DNA of 64,000 nucleotides from Polytrichum commune (GCA_950295325.1 OX485808.1:42676527-42740526), one strand, 5' to 3'; shown: positions 22,611 through 34,879, numbered from the stretch's first letter. Program-made: numbers and translations. The notes: generated by a model not told the origin, from the letters alone.

Positions 22611-22987
22611 CTACACTAAATATGATATTTAGTGTCACCAAACTAATTATGTGCTCAATACTAATAGTAAAAGCGCAGTATAGTGTCACCAACACTAACG
22701 GTTAACTCAACATTATTTGTCATTCCCTGTAATCTTTTTTTGGTATTATAGATTTACAGTGTTGTGATTATCGTTGCTTACCAAGTGATTTTTCATCCAA
22801 ATTTCAATCATCCGTGACAATGTTTCATCACAAGTTGTTGACTAGAGAGGGTAGGGTTTGGTCAATGGATGAACTCATCCATCATCCATGACAATATTTC
22901 TTCACTTATTCATAAGAAGTGTTATCCAAAAAGTTTCCATAGTGACATAAATATACCATATGAAACTAAATATCATATTTAGTGTAG
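22611..22987. mobile_element. MITE with palindromic ends (CTACACTAAATA family)
   Basis: 377 bp bounded by inverted CTACACTAAATATGATATT termini. Each terminus is itself close to an inverted repeat (ACTAAATA...TATTTAGT). A diverged relative lies at 41205-41602 and shares interior sequence such as AAGTGATTTTTCATCCAA. No ORF; target duplication not visible. Confidence 0.75.
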
Positions 22988-24392
22988 ATTACCTACATCT
23001 CAAGGATTTTAAAATAAAAATGTGAATTACATGAGGCAACCATTGACATCATCACAATACAAGATCTTTGTCGCTTATTGCGTCTCAAATCACATACTTG
23101 TCATCAAAACTAGATGCTGGTCCGCTATCTTTTTCTCTAGAGATAATAGGTTGTTCCACTCTTGCTCTTATAATACGAGGCACACTTTATACTAGAGTAT
23201 CCCCTATACAACCCCATTAGAAATAAGTTTAAATTACTATTTGAGAAGTTAGTATTAGGGAATCTCAAGTCTTCGCTTCAATTAGACCAACAAGTTAATA
23301 TTGGCCCCTATGTCACATAGGCCACTACACTATGCCGTTGTAGGGATATTAGCCAGTTTGATGCCACCTTGTAGGTTTTAGTCCCATTAGCCTTTCGGCT
23401 TCCTAGACTCTAAAATCATTTTTATTTTTTATTTTTTTGGAATATGTCTTTAAGCCACACTAGATCACATACCACTCAATATTTATGTCATATTAAGGAA
23501 AATAATTAGTGAATAAGGATTGTCTTCCTTAGCCATATGGAACCAAGTTGTACATATTTAGAAGATCCATGTAATAATAAATAATTATGGAAAATAATCG
23601 CTTAATTGAAGTGCGCTAGTTATTATTAAACCCCGACCCACTGAACCTAAAACGACAACCTCCTCTTAATACGATCTTGATGAAATTAAGGTTGTTTTAA
23701 ACAATTAAAGCTTTATTCTTTATGACTTGGTTATTTTTTTATATGAATGTAATAGAATGATGGATCTCATAGTATCCACAAGCAAGGATATATCCTTTAA
23801 AATCAAAATTAGCAAGAGCAAGCTCCTCATGAGAAATGTCGGTAATTTTTGTATTTTTTTGTTGATTATGTAAGGAATCATGTGGTGGCGGGAGGAGGAT
23901 CATGAAGTGCTACTCAAATAACGATACTAAAAGAAAAGGTGGCAAGTGCCAACCACCCGTGCGAGGTATCGAGAGGCTTGTACTAAATCGAGGATTTACT
24001 ATTGGCTTTAAAATAGCACTCAGCCTTGGAGCATCCGCCCCGGGCTAGATTACATGTGTCCAAGGCTGGACCCCGCCTCGAGCACGCCTCCTTCACTGCT
24101 CGGATGAAGCCCATGTTTTCTATCCACTCCGCCCGACTTCAAAACATAATATTGCCCTTGCATTCTTGAAGGCCGTTTGTCCATATAACCCTATTTAGTA
24201 CATTCATATTCTAGATCTAAAATCCAATATATGTATCACAATGTGCTACTCTAAATGTCATAATATAAATAATTTTCACTTAAAGAAGTTACTTATGTTG
24301 ACAAATAAAATCACATCAGGAATTAGTGAGCGTGACAGTTTGAGTCATGTGGGCATTTAGTTCAAGCCCTTTGCAAATAGTGCATGTGACAC
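22988..24392. other. Intergenic; no gene seen
   Basis: AT-rich except a GC-richer patch at about 23990-24150. Only short chance ORFs. Confidence 0.45.
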
Positions 24393-24395
24393 TAA

Positions 24396-25111
24396 GGGGC
24401 AGTTTACACCATGGACCATGAAGTCCGACCATGGAAGAGGGCCTTTTTCAATGGTCGGAGTTCATGGTCCAACTTCCATGGTCCAACTTCTTAAAAAAAT
24501 AGTTTTGAAAGCCTTGGCCCCCTCACGAGGTGTAAACCGAATGTGGATCAAGAAGAACGACCATGTACCAAAAATTGAATGTGCTGATTTTTTTTAATAC
24601 ATGCCCAAAAAGGGCAGTTTTGAAAAAAAAATTCAAGTTTGACCATTCTCTTGGGCTTCATTTGTCTTCACTTCTTATTAAATATGTGGAAGATGTGGCT
24701 TGCAAATCTTCTCACAACAATTTTTTCAAAAAAACAAGCGATTTAATTTGTACATGTTCAATGTAATTTACATGTGACATATACCTTGTGTTGTCACTAC
24801 ATTAAATAGGATATTTAGTGTTTGTTTAAATTTAATGTTGTTACCAACAATGTTATTAAAAAATATTTTAATGGCATTTCCCTGCCATGGGCCCCTACCT
24901 TTTCTAGCCTTTTCCTACTAGACCACCTCTCTTGCCTCTCTCACTGTAAAACCCGTTGGACCATGACAATGCATTTATTAGGCCTTGACCTCCACGGTCC
25001 CTCTGCCATTTTTTCCTTAGTGTAAATCAAAGTGGCCCCGGGACGAGTTCAACAACCAATGAACGCTCTTCGCCCTGGTCCAACTTCGTGATCCATAGTG
25101 TAAACCGCCCC
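24396..25111. mobile_element. PIF/Harbinger-type non-autonomous element, TSD TAA
   Basis: 716 bp with long inverted termini beginning GGGGCAGTTTACACC on the left and GGGGCGGTTTACACT on the right (reverse), the similarity continuing through ATGGA.CA.GAAGT. TAA flanks both sides (24393-24395, 25112-25114). GGG-start termini and a 3-bp TAA/TTA duplication are the signature of PIF/Harbinger elements. No transposase. A left end of the CACTACATTAAATAGGAT family lies inside near 24795. Confidence 0.8.
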
Positions 25112-25689
25112 TAAATACCATATACAATGTGGTGGTATTGGTAATCTAGGCTTTTTGTGTAAGTTATTTAAAGGGGAGATTGGGCCAAGTGAACTCGAAG
25201 GCCAATTAAAATTGGTAATTAGTTTTACAGTCCATCCTCCATATTCATTAACAATTCAGAGCAAAGAAACCTATAAGACTTATGTGATGTTAACACTTTA
25301 ACACTTATATGGGGTAGCACGACAATTTGGAACACTTATATGAATAACATTTTAGGGCCACTTCACACACGAGCCAAGGGTTGTGACCATGTAATGGTGA
25401 GGGCCCTTGATTCTCATCCAAAGGTTGTACCATTGGTGCTAGAATAGCCATTTTGTGTAGTCACGGGCCCTCAAGCATGGTGTGAAGTGAGAACGGACCT
25501 TGTTGAGGGACCATTGCATAATTTATTGGTGGAAAAAGAGGGGTAGCCCTACCCCACTCAATATTTATAATCATTCTCATTTCCATTTTTTTGTTTTTAG
25601 TTTTACATTGGTGAAGAAGGAAAGAAGAGCTTGATAGATCATCTCGAGAGAGAAAAGAGGGTTGTTGTTGCATTGCCTTTATATTGATG

Positions 25690-27300
25690 TTTGGACACTA
25701 ATTAGCATATATGGAAGCGGTGAGGAAGCGGCGATTGTAGGCTGCCGGAAACCTGTGAAGGTGAAACTCTGAAGGTTTGATAGGCCGTTTGGAGGTAGGG
25801 GGAGGGAGGTACGAGTTGAAGCAGCAAAAAGTTGCTCCTCGAACTCCTTCCCCCATCCACCCACCTCCTCAAATCTTGAAAGGGCACCACAAGTTGCAGC
25901 ATGTCCACGGAATTCAAAATCGACTCAGTATAAAAGTCCCTCAAGCTCTCCCCAACAAACATCTCTCTTCAATAGATCTCGAAGCCCTCGACAACAACTC
26001 CCAAGAACGACTCGTTGCTGCCTCCAAAAGTCGATCCACACTACCCAGCTGCCGACGAAGTAGAGATTGAGCTGCCACTCCACCGGAGACGTCCTCGCAG
26101 ACAGATCACTGTCGAAGAAGGCTGAAGAAACCCACCAGAGTGTCTACAGCTACCGCAGTTACGAATAGCCGCTCCACCGAGGACTCCCCCCGCAGATCAC
26201 TGTCCAGTTCCCAGCCGTCCCTTAAGTTGCTACTCCACCGGAGACGTCCTCGCAGGCAGAGCACGGTCGAAGAAGCCCACCAGAGAAGCCCACCAGAGAG
26301 TTACAGCTGCAGAAGCTCCGAAGAGCTGCTATACCGGAGACGACTACATATCGCTGTCAACGAAACTAGCCCACTAGAGAAACTCATCACCAGCTGCTGC
26401 AAGATCACACCCAGTTGCAGCCGTGACTCAAAACCCATACACGGATCTCAGATCTGCACTCAGCAGAGACTCGCACCTGCTCTACGCCATCCACGCTGAA
26501 GCTGCAACTGTTCGAAAGCTGCTCGGAGTTGTGCTCAGAGTTAACATACAATACTGCCCGAAGGAGCTTCTCGTAGGAGTTGCTCGAAGAAGCTGTTCAA
26601 AGGAGTGTCGAACATCCACACCGAAGGAGCTGACATCCACACCGAACTGACACCCATACCGAAGTATCGAACATCCACACCGAAGGCGCTGATCGGTGTT
26701 TGAATTGTAAGTTGTCGTTCCGAAAATCAAGGCACACAAATTCATACTTATTCATGCTCAGTCACTCTTAGATACTGTAACTCTCATTCTCCCTCTCATA
26801 AGACCCCGCAAACCCTCTCGCTGCAAGGTTTTCAAAACTCCCTGTGCCGACCCATTGGTGTTTTTCTCAAAACACTAGTACTTGGAATCCACTGATCCAG
26901 TTACAAATAGCCGATCCATAGCAATCCTGGGAGCTGATCTATAGCAACCCTGGCAGCAATCTATAGTAAGTGACTATCTATCGGACTAAACCGACTGATT
27001 GCTACAGACAGTCGGATAGTTGAGTAGGTCATCGAATGAGATCCTAACTGTTTGCAAGTCCAACCGGTTACACTACGTTGACACCTTGGCGAACTGGAGA
27101 GAAACACCAGAAGCCATTTAAGACGAAGGTGTTGGAAGCTGAGATAAGGTGCTGGAAGCTGCAACCAACTTAGGAGTTGTTGGAGAGCTAACCGAATTTG
27201 GAGCGGCTGGAGCTACTGGAGCTACGAGCAATTCAACGTGTTGGAGGGCCATTGTGCAACGAAATCCTATCCCAGGTAAGATTCCTAACCACCCATTGCA
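25690..27300 (+). repeat. GC-rich region of imperfect short repeats
   Basis: Variants of CTCCACCGGAGACGTCCTCG recur near 26075, 26170 and 26230, and CATCCACACCGAAGGAGCTG recurs near 26610-26690. GCTGGAG and GTTGGAG repeats fill 27120-27250. Plus-strand ORFs here (26140-26499, 26423-26650) are Ser/Arg-rich and look like products of the repeats rather than genes. It resembles the leader or LTR part of a retroelement or a captured minisatellite; not assigned. Confidence 0.5.
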
Positions 27301-27730
27301 CATAGATTTAGATGCACACACATAACAAGTAGTCACATATCAATTCTTTTTGTCAAGATAGGAGGTAGAATGAAGGTTGCATAAATTCTATTGCGTATTT
27401 TAAATGTTTTGATGCTAATCATTCTCTTGAAAACTTACTTATATTTGATTAAGCATACTTGCACAATGTCCATTCCATGTATCCATCTATGTATAGTATT
27501 AATGTTCACGTCTATGACGACCTGGAATTTCATTTGAATATTTATCATTTTTGTATTCAATTAGAAGTATCTTGTATTTCTTCTTACAAGCCAGCCATGT
27601 CCTTCCAAAATAAAATATACTTTGAACTATATGAGTATAAAGTTTAATCCGAGCATTTCTTCATGCCCACGTACAACCACTAAAAACTAGAGTAAGAATA
27701 TTGTCTCAAATTCTATCAACTTGAAAGAAA

Positions 27731-27900
27731 TAATTTGGTGGTTTAAGTTGTCATAAAGGCGTCAACCTCAAGCCATGAGGTCTAATGTTTGATTCCCCAT
27801 TCATACCTCAAAAGTTAGATACAAAATGGGGGAAAAAGGGGGCCCAAGGAGAAGGCCAAGACTTTCTCAAAAATCCAATTGGCCCAATATGATTATGATA
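27731..27900 (+). mobile_element. Possible tRNA-derived SINE, decayed
   Basis: A box-A-like GTGGTTTAAGTTGTCATAAA is followed about 30 bp later by a box-B-like GTTTGATTCC preceded by CCATGAGGTC, the arrangement of plant SINE heads. Box B would be GTTCGATTCC before CpG decay. The 3' end and target duplication are not identified. Confidence 0.35.
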
Positions 27901-29046
27901 TTTTGGAATTTTCCAATCTTCATTTTAAACAAACTATTGCATACCTTGTTTTCTTGCTGATTTTGTAAATTCTTCTTCCATCTCACCGCGGATCTCAATG
28001 AGGGTTCCAATCTTTTAAGTTTGCCATCTAAAAGTGACCTCCTTGTGAATCGCCCAATTCAATTGAATCATTCTTTGTCTTCTTCTTGGGTACTCCTTTG
28101 AATTTTGAAATTGATGTTGTTTTTTTTAATTTAATAATATAGTAATAATATATATTATTAAGATTTTAAAATAAAATTTAACATGATCTTCTTTATTAAT
28201 ACGAGTTTCTTCCATCTTTCCTCCCATAGTTGGATTTCCACTACCCTCAGGGCGATCACACCTCTTTACGTTTTGTAACCACGTGCAATAATGGGGTATT
28301 TAATGGGGGGATACTTTTTGCACCTCCCAATAATTTTTCCCGCCCTATTTGTAGATATAAAGCTATGTGAGCCCAAAAATTACGCTCACACGATGATTGA
28401 TCTTAACAGAACATACTATTGGAAGCGAGAAGCAAATTAAGAAGGTGAGAACCACTCAAAGATGAGAGAAAAACCAAAGATAAGTGAAGGTACAATAAGA
28501 TTGGCTACGTCGAACGGTGGAGTTTAAAAGTGAAGAAAAGGTCAAGGATAAAGGGTGAAGCCCGTTTTTTTGCTGGGCCGCCCCAAAGACACTGGGCAAC
28601 GCGGGAAAAAGGGGAGAAGCTTGGAGGGGTATTTGGGAGCTGGGAAGGAAGGGTCTCATTAGAAGGAGGAGGAGGAGTTCGAGAGGTAGCAAGCAGGCAG
28701 AAGCCCACCCGCCCTGCTGCGATGGACGATGCAAGGTGTTGTAATCCAGACCACAAAAAAATAAATAAAAATAAAAATAAAAATTGCACATCAGGCCATA
28801 GGTAAGTTAGGTGAGTGGTAAGGATTGGAGATTAGCGAAGGCGAGGTGCGCGCATCCAACATTCGGGTGGAGGAAGCCGGCCGGATGCATGGAGTGTATT
28901 GATCGAGGAAGATCACGTCACCAGGAGGGGGCTTCTTGTGGGGTTGTATAGCCTCTCGGTGGTTCTATACCCGGGGGTGCGCAAGGGTATCAGATGCGCG
29001 GGTATCTGGACATGTATGAGCGGGTACGGAATCTTCGGCGAGAGGC

Positions 29047-29156
29047 GGGTATAATGTGCGCACGACTTCATGGGGTGTGTCCGGGTATGTACAATACGGC
29101 CGGGTATAATGTGCGCACGACTTCATGGGGTGTGTCCGGGTATGTACAATACGGCC
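29047..29156 (+). repeat. Two perfect 55-bp tandem copies
   Basis: Units 29047-29101 and 29102-29156 are identical, each beginning GGGTATAATGTGCGCACGAC and ending CAATACGGCC. They sit in a GC-rich stretch where CGGGTA recurs many times (28960-29200). It is not a recognised gene; predicted peptides simply repeat. Confidence 0.9.
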
Positions 29157-30312
29157 GGGTATGTGTTGGGTACTGGCAGTCATTGGCCACTATTGGCGGG
29201 TATTAAACGTGCAGGTAGACCTAAAAGAAGGTCATCATTGGGCAGCATGACACACGTAGGGTGTTGTTTTATGTCTAATATTGGAATGACGTTGTTCATG
29301 GTCTACCTGAACCATCCAGTTCGTGCCCGAACGGGTGCCAAAGGACTGGCGGTTGTAATGGTCACAAGAAGGACATGTGTCGGTTAGAAAGCTCCGGTGA
29401 CCAAATCGGCCGGTCACCTAGGGTACAACCTTGGATACTAATGGCCACTTTGTTCTTCAAGATCTTTCTTTTGAAGAGAATTCTTAGGGAACGTGTATTT
29501 TATGATATTTTTAGAATCTACATATTATATGTATATATAAAAGGCAAACAAACCAAAGGAAACACTCATGAAATATTTAAAAGACCATTTTGGTATCATT
29601 TAGGTGTCACAGTTAGGTTTTATTAAAACAAACACATGATTATTTCACTTTATGTAGTGGTTACATTGACAATTAGATTATCAATTAGAGGTATAAACTT
29701 TAAAATTGTCTATGTATTAGTACATGCAATGTTGACAACCACTTGCCTCACTCTAATTACCCGAACAATAATATGGCAGTGAGTAGGCCATTTACTTACC
29801 AAAACCGGGGGCACTTGGATATAGTCCATACTTTTGCATTTAATTTTAAAAAAATAGTGTAACCTTGAAATTTACAATGTAGTTAACATTAATCAAAATT
29901 GTTGACATTCTTAGGTTAATTATGATTTTAAATTAGGTTGTCATGCTATAGCCTTTACACAATCTTGGCCAAAGTAATCAGAATATTCATGGATTGCATC
30001 AATAAGCTAAACCACATATTGACTATCATGTGAGGAATCTCTCCTCTATAATAATTCAATTTTTCTATGAGGCAAACCCTAAACCATGTAACAAACCATG
30101 TAACAAACTCTAAACCATGTAAACGCATGTTATTTTCCAAATCTATTAACGCAAAAATAATGAATTATGTGGTTTTACTTTAGAATCATTCTAGATTACC
30201 ATTATCTTAATTCTAATCAATATGTACTAATGATGGCCCATGTTACGTGTCAGGTTTAATAAAAAAAATGCATCAAAAATCACTTATAAACAATGTACAA
30301 TGATGAATTCAA

Positions 30313-30337
30313 TTATATATATATATATATATATATA
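30313..30337. repeat. (AT)n microsatellite
   Basis: Uninterrupted alternating TA over about 25 bp. Confidence 0.95.
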
Positions 30338-32283
30338 CATATTTCCATAGATGACAGTAGTACCAACCTACGCATATCAACAACACATAATTTGGAATTA
30401 ATTCAATAAATGTATGGAAATTGATGTGCAAATCAAATATGAAAAGTTAAATGATGATGACCTTCATTGCCGGTGACCTTCATAAACTGTCATGTCTTAT
30501 CACTCACCAAATTTAGTTAGAAAGTAGGAAATTGAAATAAACCAGCACCCCACATACAAGTACCCCTCCATAAAATGGGTGACATCACCCATTTTTTGGA
30601 TGATGTCACCCGTTTCTCACCCATTTAAAAAACGGACCGGGACCGGCACATGGAACTTGGCCCTGAGACATGTGGAGTGGGTGTGAGGCGTGTGTGCACC
30701 CAAAATGGAGGGCCAATTCTTGGCCTCGAGGCCCATGTCACATTTCAATAAAGAATTTTTTTAAATAAAATATGTTTTTTTTCAACAAAACCATATCCAT
30801 TGGATTATGTGGAAATATGAACGGCTAGGTCTGTTGGATTATGCTAGATATATTGAATCGGCCTAGCTTCTTGGCCCTAAGGCCCTGAACATATGGGAAA
30901 ATTGGCCCCCATTATAATCTTATTATAATGTGTAGTTGAGGCCAGCCTCCAACCCAAAAGGGGCTGAAATTTTCATGCAACCGGCCTCAAGGGGAATTGG
31001 CCCAGCCTCTAGGTGTAAAGCGGCCCTTAGTATCGACTTCAGACTGCGTCGCTGGTGATAGAGACAATCTAGCCAGACATGGCCATCGAACAAAATGGGT
31101 CCCAGTGAGAAGCTGGTGGGACATGGCAGCGCCGATCGCATAAGGGCCGTCTATGCTAGAGTAGCGAGCAAGTCACAATTCAATCGGCACAGAGTCTAGT
31201 GCTTGGGCTCAGGGTTCTTGGATTCCAATATGCATTATCAATGGGTGCTAGAATTGGACTAGAATGGGGTTGTGAGCAGCTTGAGTCTGTTTGGATTGGA
31301 GTTATCGCTATTTTTACATGTAATCATGTAGGGGACATATTTCCAATGCTATGGTAGATCGAACGAATTTGTAATTTTTACCCTCAACGAATTAAATTGT
31401 TTTCTTTTTCTTTTTCTTTTATGTCACGTGGTTTCTAAAATACCGATAGTCACCTCCCCGAGCCACTACCTTTGACATTTGGTGGTATTTGGGATCCAAC
31501 CATGTCTAATATGTATCATCAAAAAACTTTAAATTACTCAATTTCCTACTTGCCAAGGAGCGTCCATACAATCCGAATTATGATGGAGTCAGTGTCGACC
31601 AAAGAGAAATTTGGCTCCATTGTTGGGTTTTGGAACCACTACCATCTTGCAAGAAACTTGTCATTGAGGAAAATCAATCATAAAAAATCATCAATAATTT
31701 TTTTTAAATGATCGTCTACTACAAACACATATACTAGCAAGCTTCAAAAACTTGGAGTTGTGGGTAGCTAGGAGAGATGACCCTCTGTCATGTCTTTAAC
31801 TATATGTCATTGAAAATTTATTGTTAGAAAATATGTTAAAATAATCCTAGCAACCAATGACAATTGTTTACTATCAAAGTTTGCCAAAATTTGTGTCAGA
31901 CCTACCTCTTCAAGGTGGGCCTAATACAAATTCTAGCATACCATTAAACCTTATCCATAGTATGTCATGTAGGATTCCATGTAGAATTTTCATCTATTAG
32001 ACTTTTTTAAGGCCTTTAGGCCTTCTCCTTCTAGTCTGAAGAGAACTTAGAAGGTCTCTGCCTTTTATTTTAATTTTTAATTTTTACCAATGAAAGCACT
32101 TAAATTGCAATGGTTAGGGGCTTTCAATCTTGTGTGTGAAGTGGCCCTTATGTGACTTTGGAATTGAAAACATCAACACTTATATAAATAGAGGATGAAA
32201 ATACATAAGATACAAATGTCATCATACATGCGAGCGTAATAGAAGAATGAGTCTGCAGTGGTTTGATGAGATTTTAGTGCACG

Positions 32284-32613
32284 TCAAGATCCCATTTCCT
32301 TTTGAAGGGTTTGAATGCTATGGACGAGGGGTGTGACTTCAATAAGTCTTGGTTTCAAAATTTGTTTCAAGGTTGCTAATGCATTTTCAACATCCTTGAA
32401 TCCTACTCTATCTACCACCACATCACCCATTTCCACATTGTCAACTTCTTCAATAATGGATTCATTGTCAACCACATCATCTCCTCCATCAAGCATAGCT
32501 ATAATTTCCTCCTCAATAGGTATGTAGGGATTGTTTAGATCAAATTCTAGTTCATAATTGATGAACTCATGTGACTTCATAGTGGGTCCACTTTCACTCT
32601 TTGTAGTTACCAA
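32284..32613 (-). CDS. Unrecognised acidic ORF, 109 codons, possible exon
   Basis: The ORF is Glu/Asp-rich (EEEIIAMLDGGDDVVDN) with a helical C-terminal half. Just upstream on the same strand, past a MITE at 32616-32836, another stretch reads EAKEATMRDREAQEV after a good acceptor (ATGATGTAG near 32925), ending where the MITE begins. So the MITE may have split one coding exon of an unknown gene. No domain recognised. It may equally be a chance ORF in a transposon. Confidence 0.3.
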   Translation of the reverse strand: MVTTKSESGPTMKSHEFINYELEFDLNNPYIPIEEEIIAMLDGGDDVVDNESIIEEVDNVEMGDVVVDRVGFKDVENALATLKQILKPRLIEVTPLVHSIQTLQKEMGS

Positions 32614-32615
32614 TG

Positions 32616-32836
32616 CTACACTAAGTATGAAATTTCATGTCACTAACTATTTGGAATAACGCATGCTATATCTATTTACTATATATTTCATATTTTACCA
32701 ACAATGTTGAATTGGTAGTTTGGACATTATAGAACATTAACAACTTCATTTGGTAGAATCTTACATTAAAAGCAAAAAGATATAGCATTATGTAAATCCA
32801 AATAGTAAATGACCCTAAATATCATGTTTAGCGTAG
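32616..32836. mobile_element. Small MITE, TACTATTTGGA family
   Basis: 221 bp with inverted ends: left CTACACTAAGTATGAAATTT and right (reverse) CTACGCTAAACATGATATTT, each followed by an ACTATTTGGA-type subterminal repeat. Relatives at 19055-19281 and 37803-38012. Confidence 0.7.
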
Positions 32837-33221
32837 TTTTTCCAAGTAGGTTGTAACTTCTTCCAACTCTTCGTTTTGTATTACTTCTTGAGCTTCTCTA
32901 TCTCTCATGGTTGCCTCCTTTGCTTCTACATCATAAAAAATAAAAATAAAAACTTCGAAATAATATGTGTATGTAGGTCCCAATGAGCTATGAGCATATC
33001 TAACTCCGAGCATATTTTGGAACCTATTGTACATTTAAAAATAATTGCATGCATGATGTGGAATGCGCAATGCCAATATTTTGAGCTATGTATAGTAATT
33101 TCATCCAAGTTATAAAATTTCATAGCCTCGCTTTCATCTAAATTAACACTTATCGAGGTGAAATCATTAAAGATGGGAGCATAAACTTTATAAATTATCT
33201 TAGAAATCAACAATCAACACT

Positions 33222-33289
33222 CACTACACTAAATAGGATATTTAGTGATTGTATCTAATGTTGTTACTACCCTACGCTACTCAACACTA

Positions 33290-33327
<38 letters not shown>

Positions 33328-33523
33328 TTTCTTTCTTTTTCTTTTTCTTTTTCATATCCTTACAAACACTAAATTCAAACATGTAACTTTCACATATTAC
33401 CATAGTTGATATTTAGTGTTTGAGATTACATTTAATATTACTTACTTTCATAGGGTTATTGATATTTACTGAAAGCGTGTGTATTTAATGTATCAATCGC
33501 TAAATATCTTATTTAGTGTAGTG
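33222..33523. mobile_element. MITE with palindromic ends (CACTACACTAAATA family), carrying (GTT)n
   Basis: 302 bp bounded by inverted CACTACACTAAATA(G/A)GATAT ends. An uninterrupted (GTT)12 microsatellite lies inside at 33291-33326, followed by a pyrimidine tract. The CACTAC start recalls CACTA elements, but no 3-bp duplication is visible. Confidence 0.65.
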
Positions 33524-34644
33524 TATTTTTTGAATATTTTTTGAAGAAAGCAATTTTCCTTAACACATATGTGATTTTAACACTTATTTGGGTAATGCTT
33601 CTCGAGGGTGGACTCTAATTGGTGGCAATGTACTAGGGTTGACTTTAGGTCTTCTTTTGTCCTCCATTCTTCATCCGACATGACAACAACAATTAGTGAG
33701 TATGTTTGACAAAGTTTTTGCAAGTTTTCCACTTTTGACATGCGTAAACTCACACAAAATAAAAATGCACGTCAATTGACATGTACACATTAGAAGTTGA
33801 CACGAACTATGACTTGTGAAGAAAAAACACACACATCCAGTGATATGCTAGAAATTGAAATGACACATTTTACTAGGCAACTTATAAGTACTATAAATTG
33901 GAGTTCAAGTATCCAAAAAACATAACCCATAACAATGGGAGAACTTCCTACACCCACTTACATACTTAAGTTCAACCTTGTTCTTGTAATTTCCTTTGTA
34001 ACCGGGAAGGCTCTACAATCGAGACGGTGATCAAAGAGGTGGTGGAGGCTAAGTACAAGGCCGACAAGACCATCTTGGTCTCTTGCGGATGTATTTCCAT
34101 GACAATTTTGTGTTGGTATGTGATTGAACAATTTGCTCTAGCATATCTTGAAGAGTGATGCTTTGGCTGGTTTAATATTGGGTTAATTTTGACGCGTCTC
34201 AACTTGACACTTTACAAAAACACTTTGACATGAGTTTGAGAACAAAACGATATTTGAGGCTTGGCATATGTGGTAGCAATTTGGTAAGACACACAAATTG
34301 GCCTGAAATTATGCAACTTTGGTAGAAAATTATACTCATTCCATCAAGTATAGATGTTTGTGAGAGGATTTTTCAAACAAAATGCAATCAAAAGCCACTT
34401 GTGCAGTAAGTTGAACTTGAAGACCCTTGATGCTCTTATGCGGGTCTCTCTTTGTGGCCTTGAAGTGGACGCAATGGTTTGGGCTAGCATCTTCAACATT
34501 TGGAGAAACATGCGAGACCGAAGGATACTTACACTCGATTAATAGTTTTTTGAAACAAATCAAGATTGTATTTTGATTATTCAAAATAAGAAAGTTTTCT
34601 AAAATATTGTGTAACCCAAAATTGAGGTGACATTCAAAAATAAG

Positions 34645-34678
<34 letters not shown>

Positions 34679-34879
34679 TGACATTCAGTTTTGTTTGTTT
34701 TTTAAAATGTCACGTGACACTTTGGATTTGAAGTTGAACGTCAAAAGAAATTTGTCAAACATACACATTGACATGAGGCAAGGCCCTTAGGTTAGGACCC
34801 AGAGTAGGCGGTCATCACACATGATAGCGAGCGGCTAATGGATTCAACATGTAATTGCACCAAAATAGATAGAAAGAAA
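33524..34879. other. Intergenic, (TA)n tract, no gene seen
   Basis: Only short ORFs. An (AT)n tract runs 34645-34675. Confidence 0.45.

Larger units (their letters stand above)
28246..31462. mobile_element. hAT-like element, 3.2 kb, perfect 8-bp TSD CCACTACC
   Basis: The left terminus CTCAGGGCGATCACACC and right terminus ATAGTCACCTCCCCGAG match the 806-bp element at 2814-3619. The 8-mer CCACTACC flanks both sides exactly (28238-28245, 31463-31470). The first ~125 bp also match 2814-2935 in order. No hAT transposase ORF was found. The interior carries a GC-rich block (28.5-29.4 kb) unlike the AT-rich surroundings, which may be captured sequence. Termini of other DNA transposons (30646-30667) lie inside. 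Confidence 0.8.
25355..32147. mobile_element. Putative 6.8-kb PIF/Harbinger-like element (TIR GGGCCACTTCACACAC, TSD TTA)
   Basis: The left end GGGCCACTTCACACACGAG and the right end read in reverse GGGCCACTTCACACACAAG differ at one base. TTA flanks both (25352-25354, 32148-32150). The interval contains GC-rich repetitive sequence (25.7-27.3 kb) and a separate complete hAT-like insertion (28246-31462). No transposase or MYB-like ORF was recognised, so it would be non-autonomous. It could also be two unrelated elements of one family whose facing ends survive by chance; the matching TSD argues for one element. Confidence 0.55.

Noticed and set aside
26140..26650. Ser/Arg-rich ORFs as an SR-type protein gene
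   Set aside because: The residues come from GC-rich short DNA repeats, several frames are open at once, and no domain is present.
27731..27810. Functional tRNA gene
   Set aside because: Box A and box B resemble a tRNA promoter, but stems for the acceptor and anticodon arms cannot be formed convincingly; a SINE relic fits better.
28456..28805. Overlapping ORFs on both strands of 91-111 codons
   Set aside because: They arise from purine/pyrimidine-biased sequence; peptides are low-complexity and no start context or domain supports either strand.
18605..30667. GGGCCAAGTTCCATG ends as the two termini of one 12-kb transposon
   Set aside because: The right one lies inside the complete hAT-like element 28246-31462, so the pair would cross a nested boundary. 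They are better seen as the same end of two separate copies.
33291..33326. (GTT)12 as a coding polyglutamine or polyvaline tract
   Set aside because: It lies within a MITE and no flanking frame is open.
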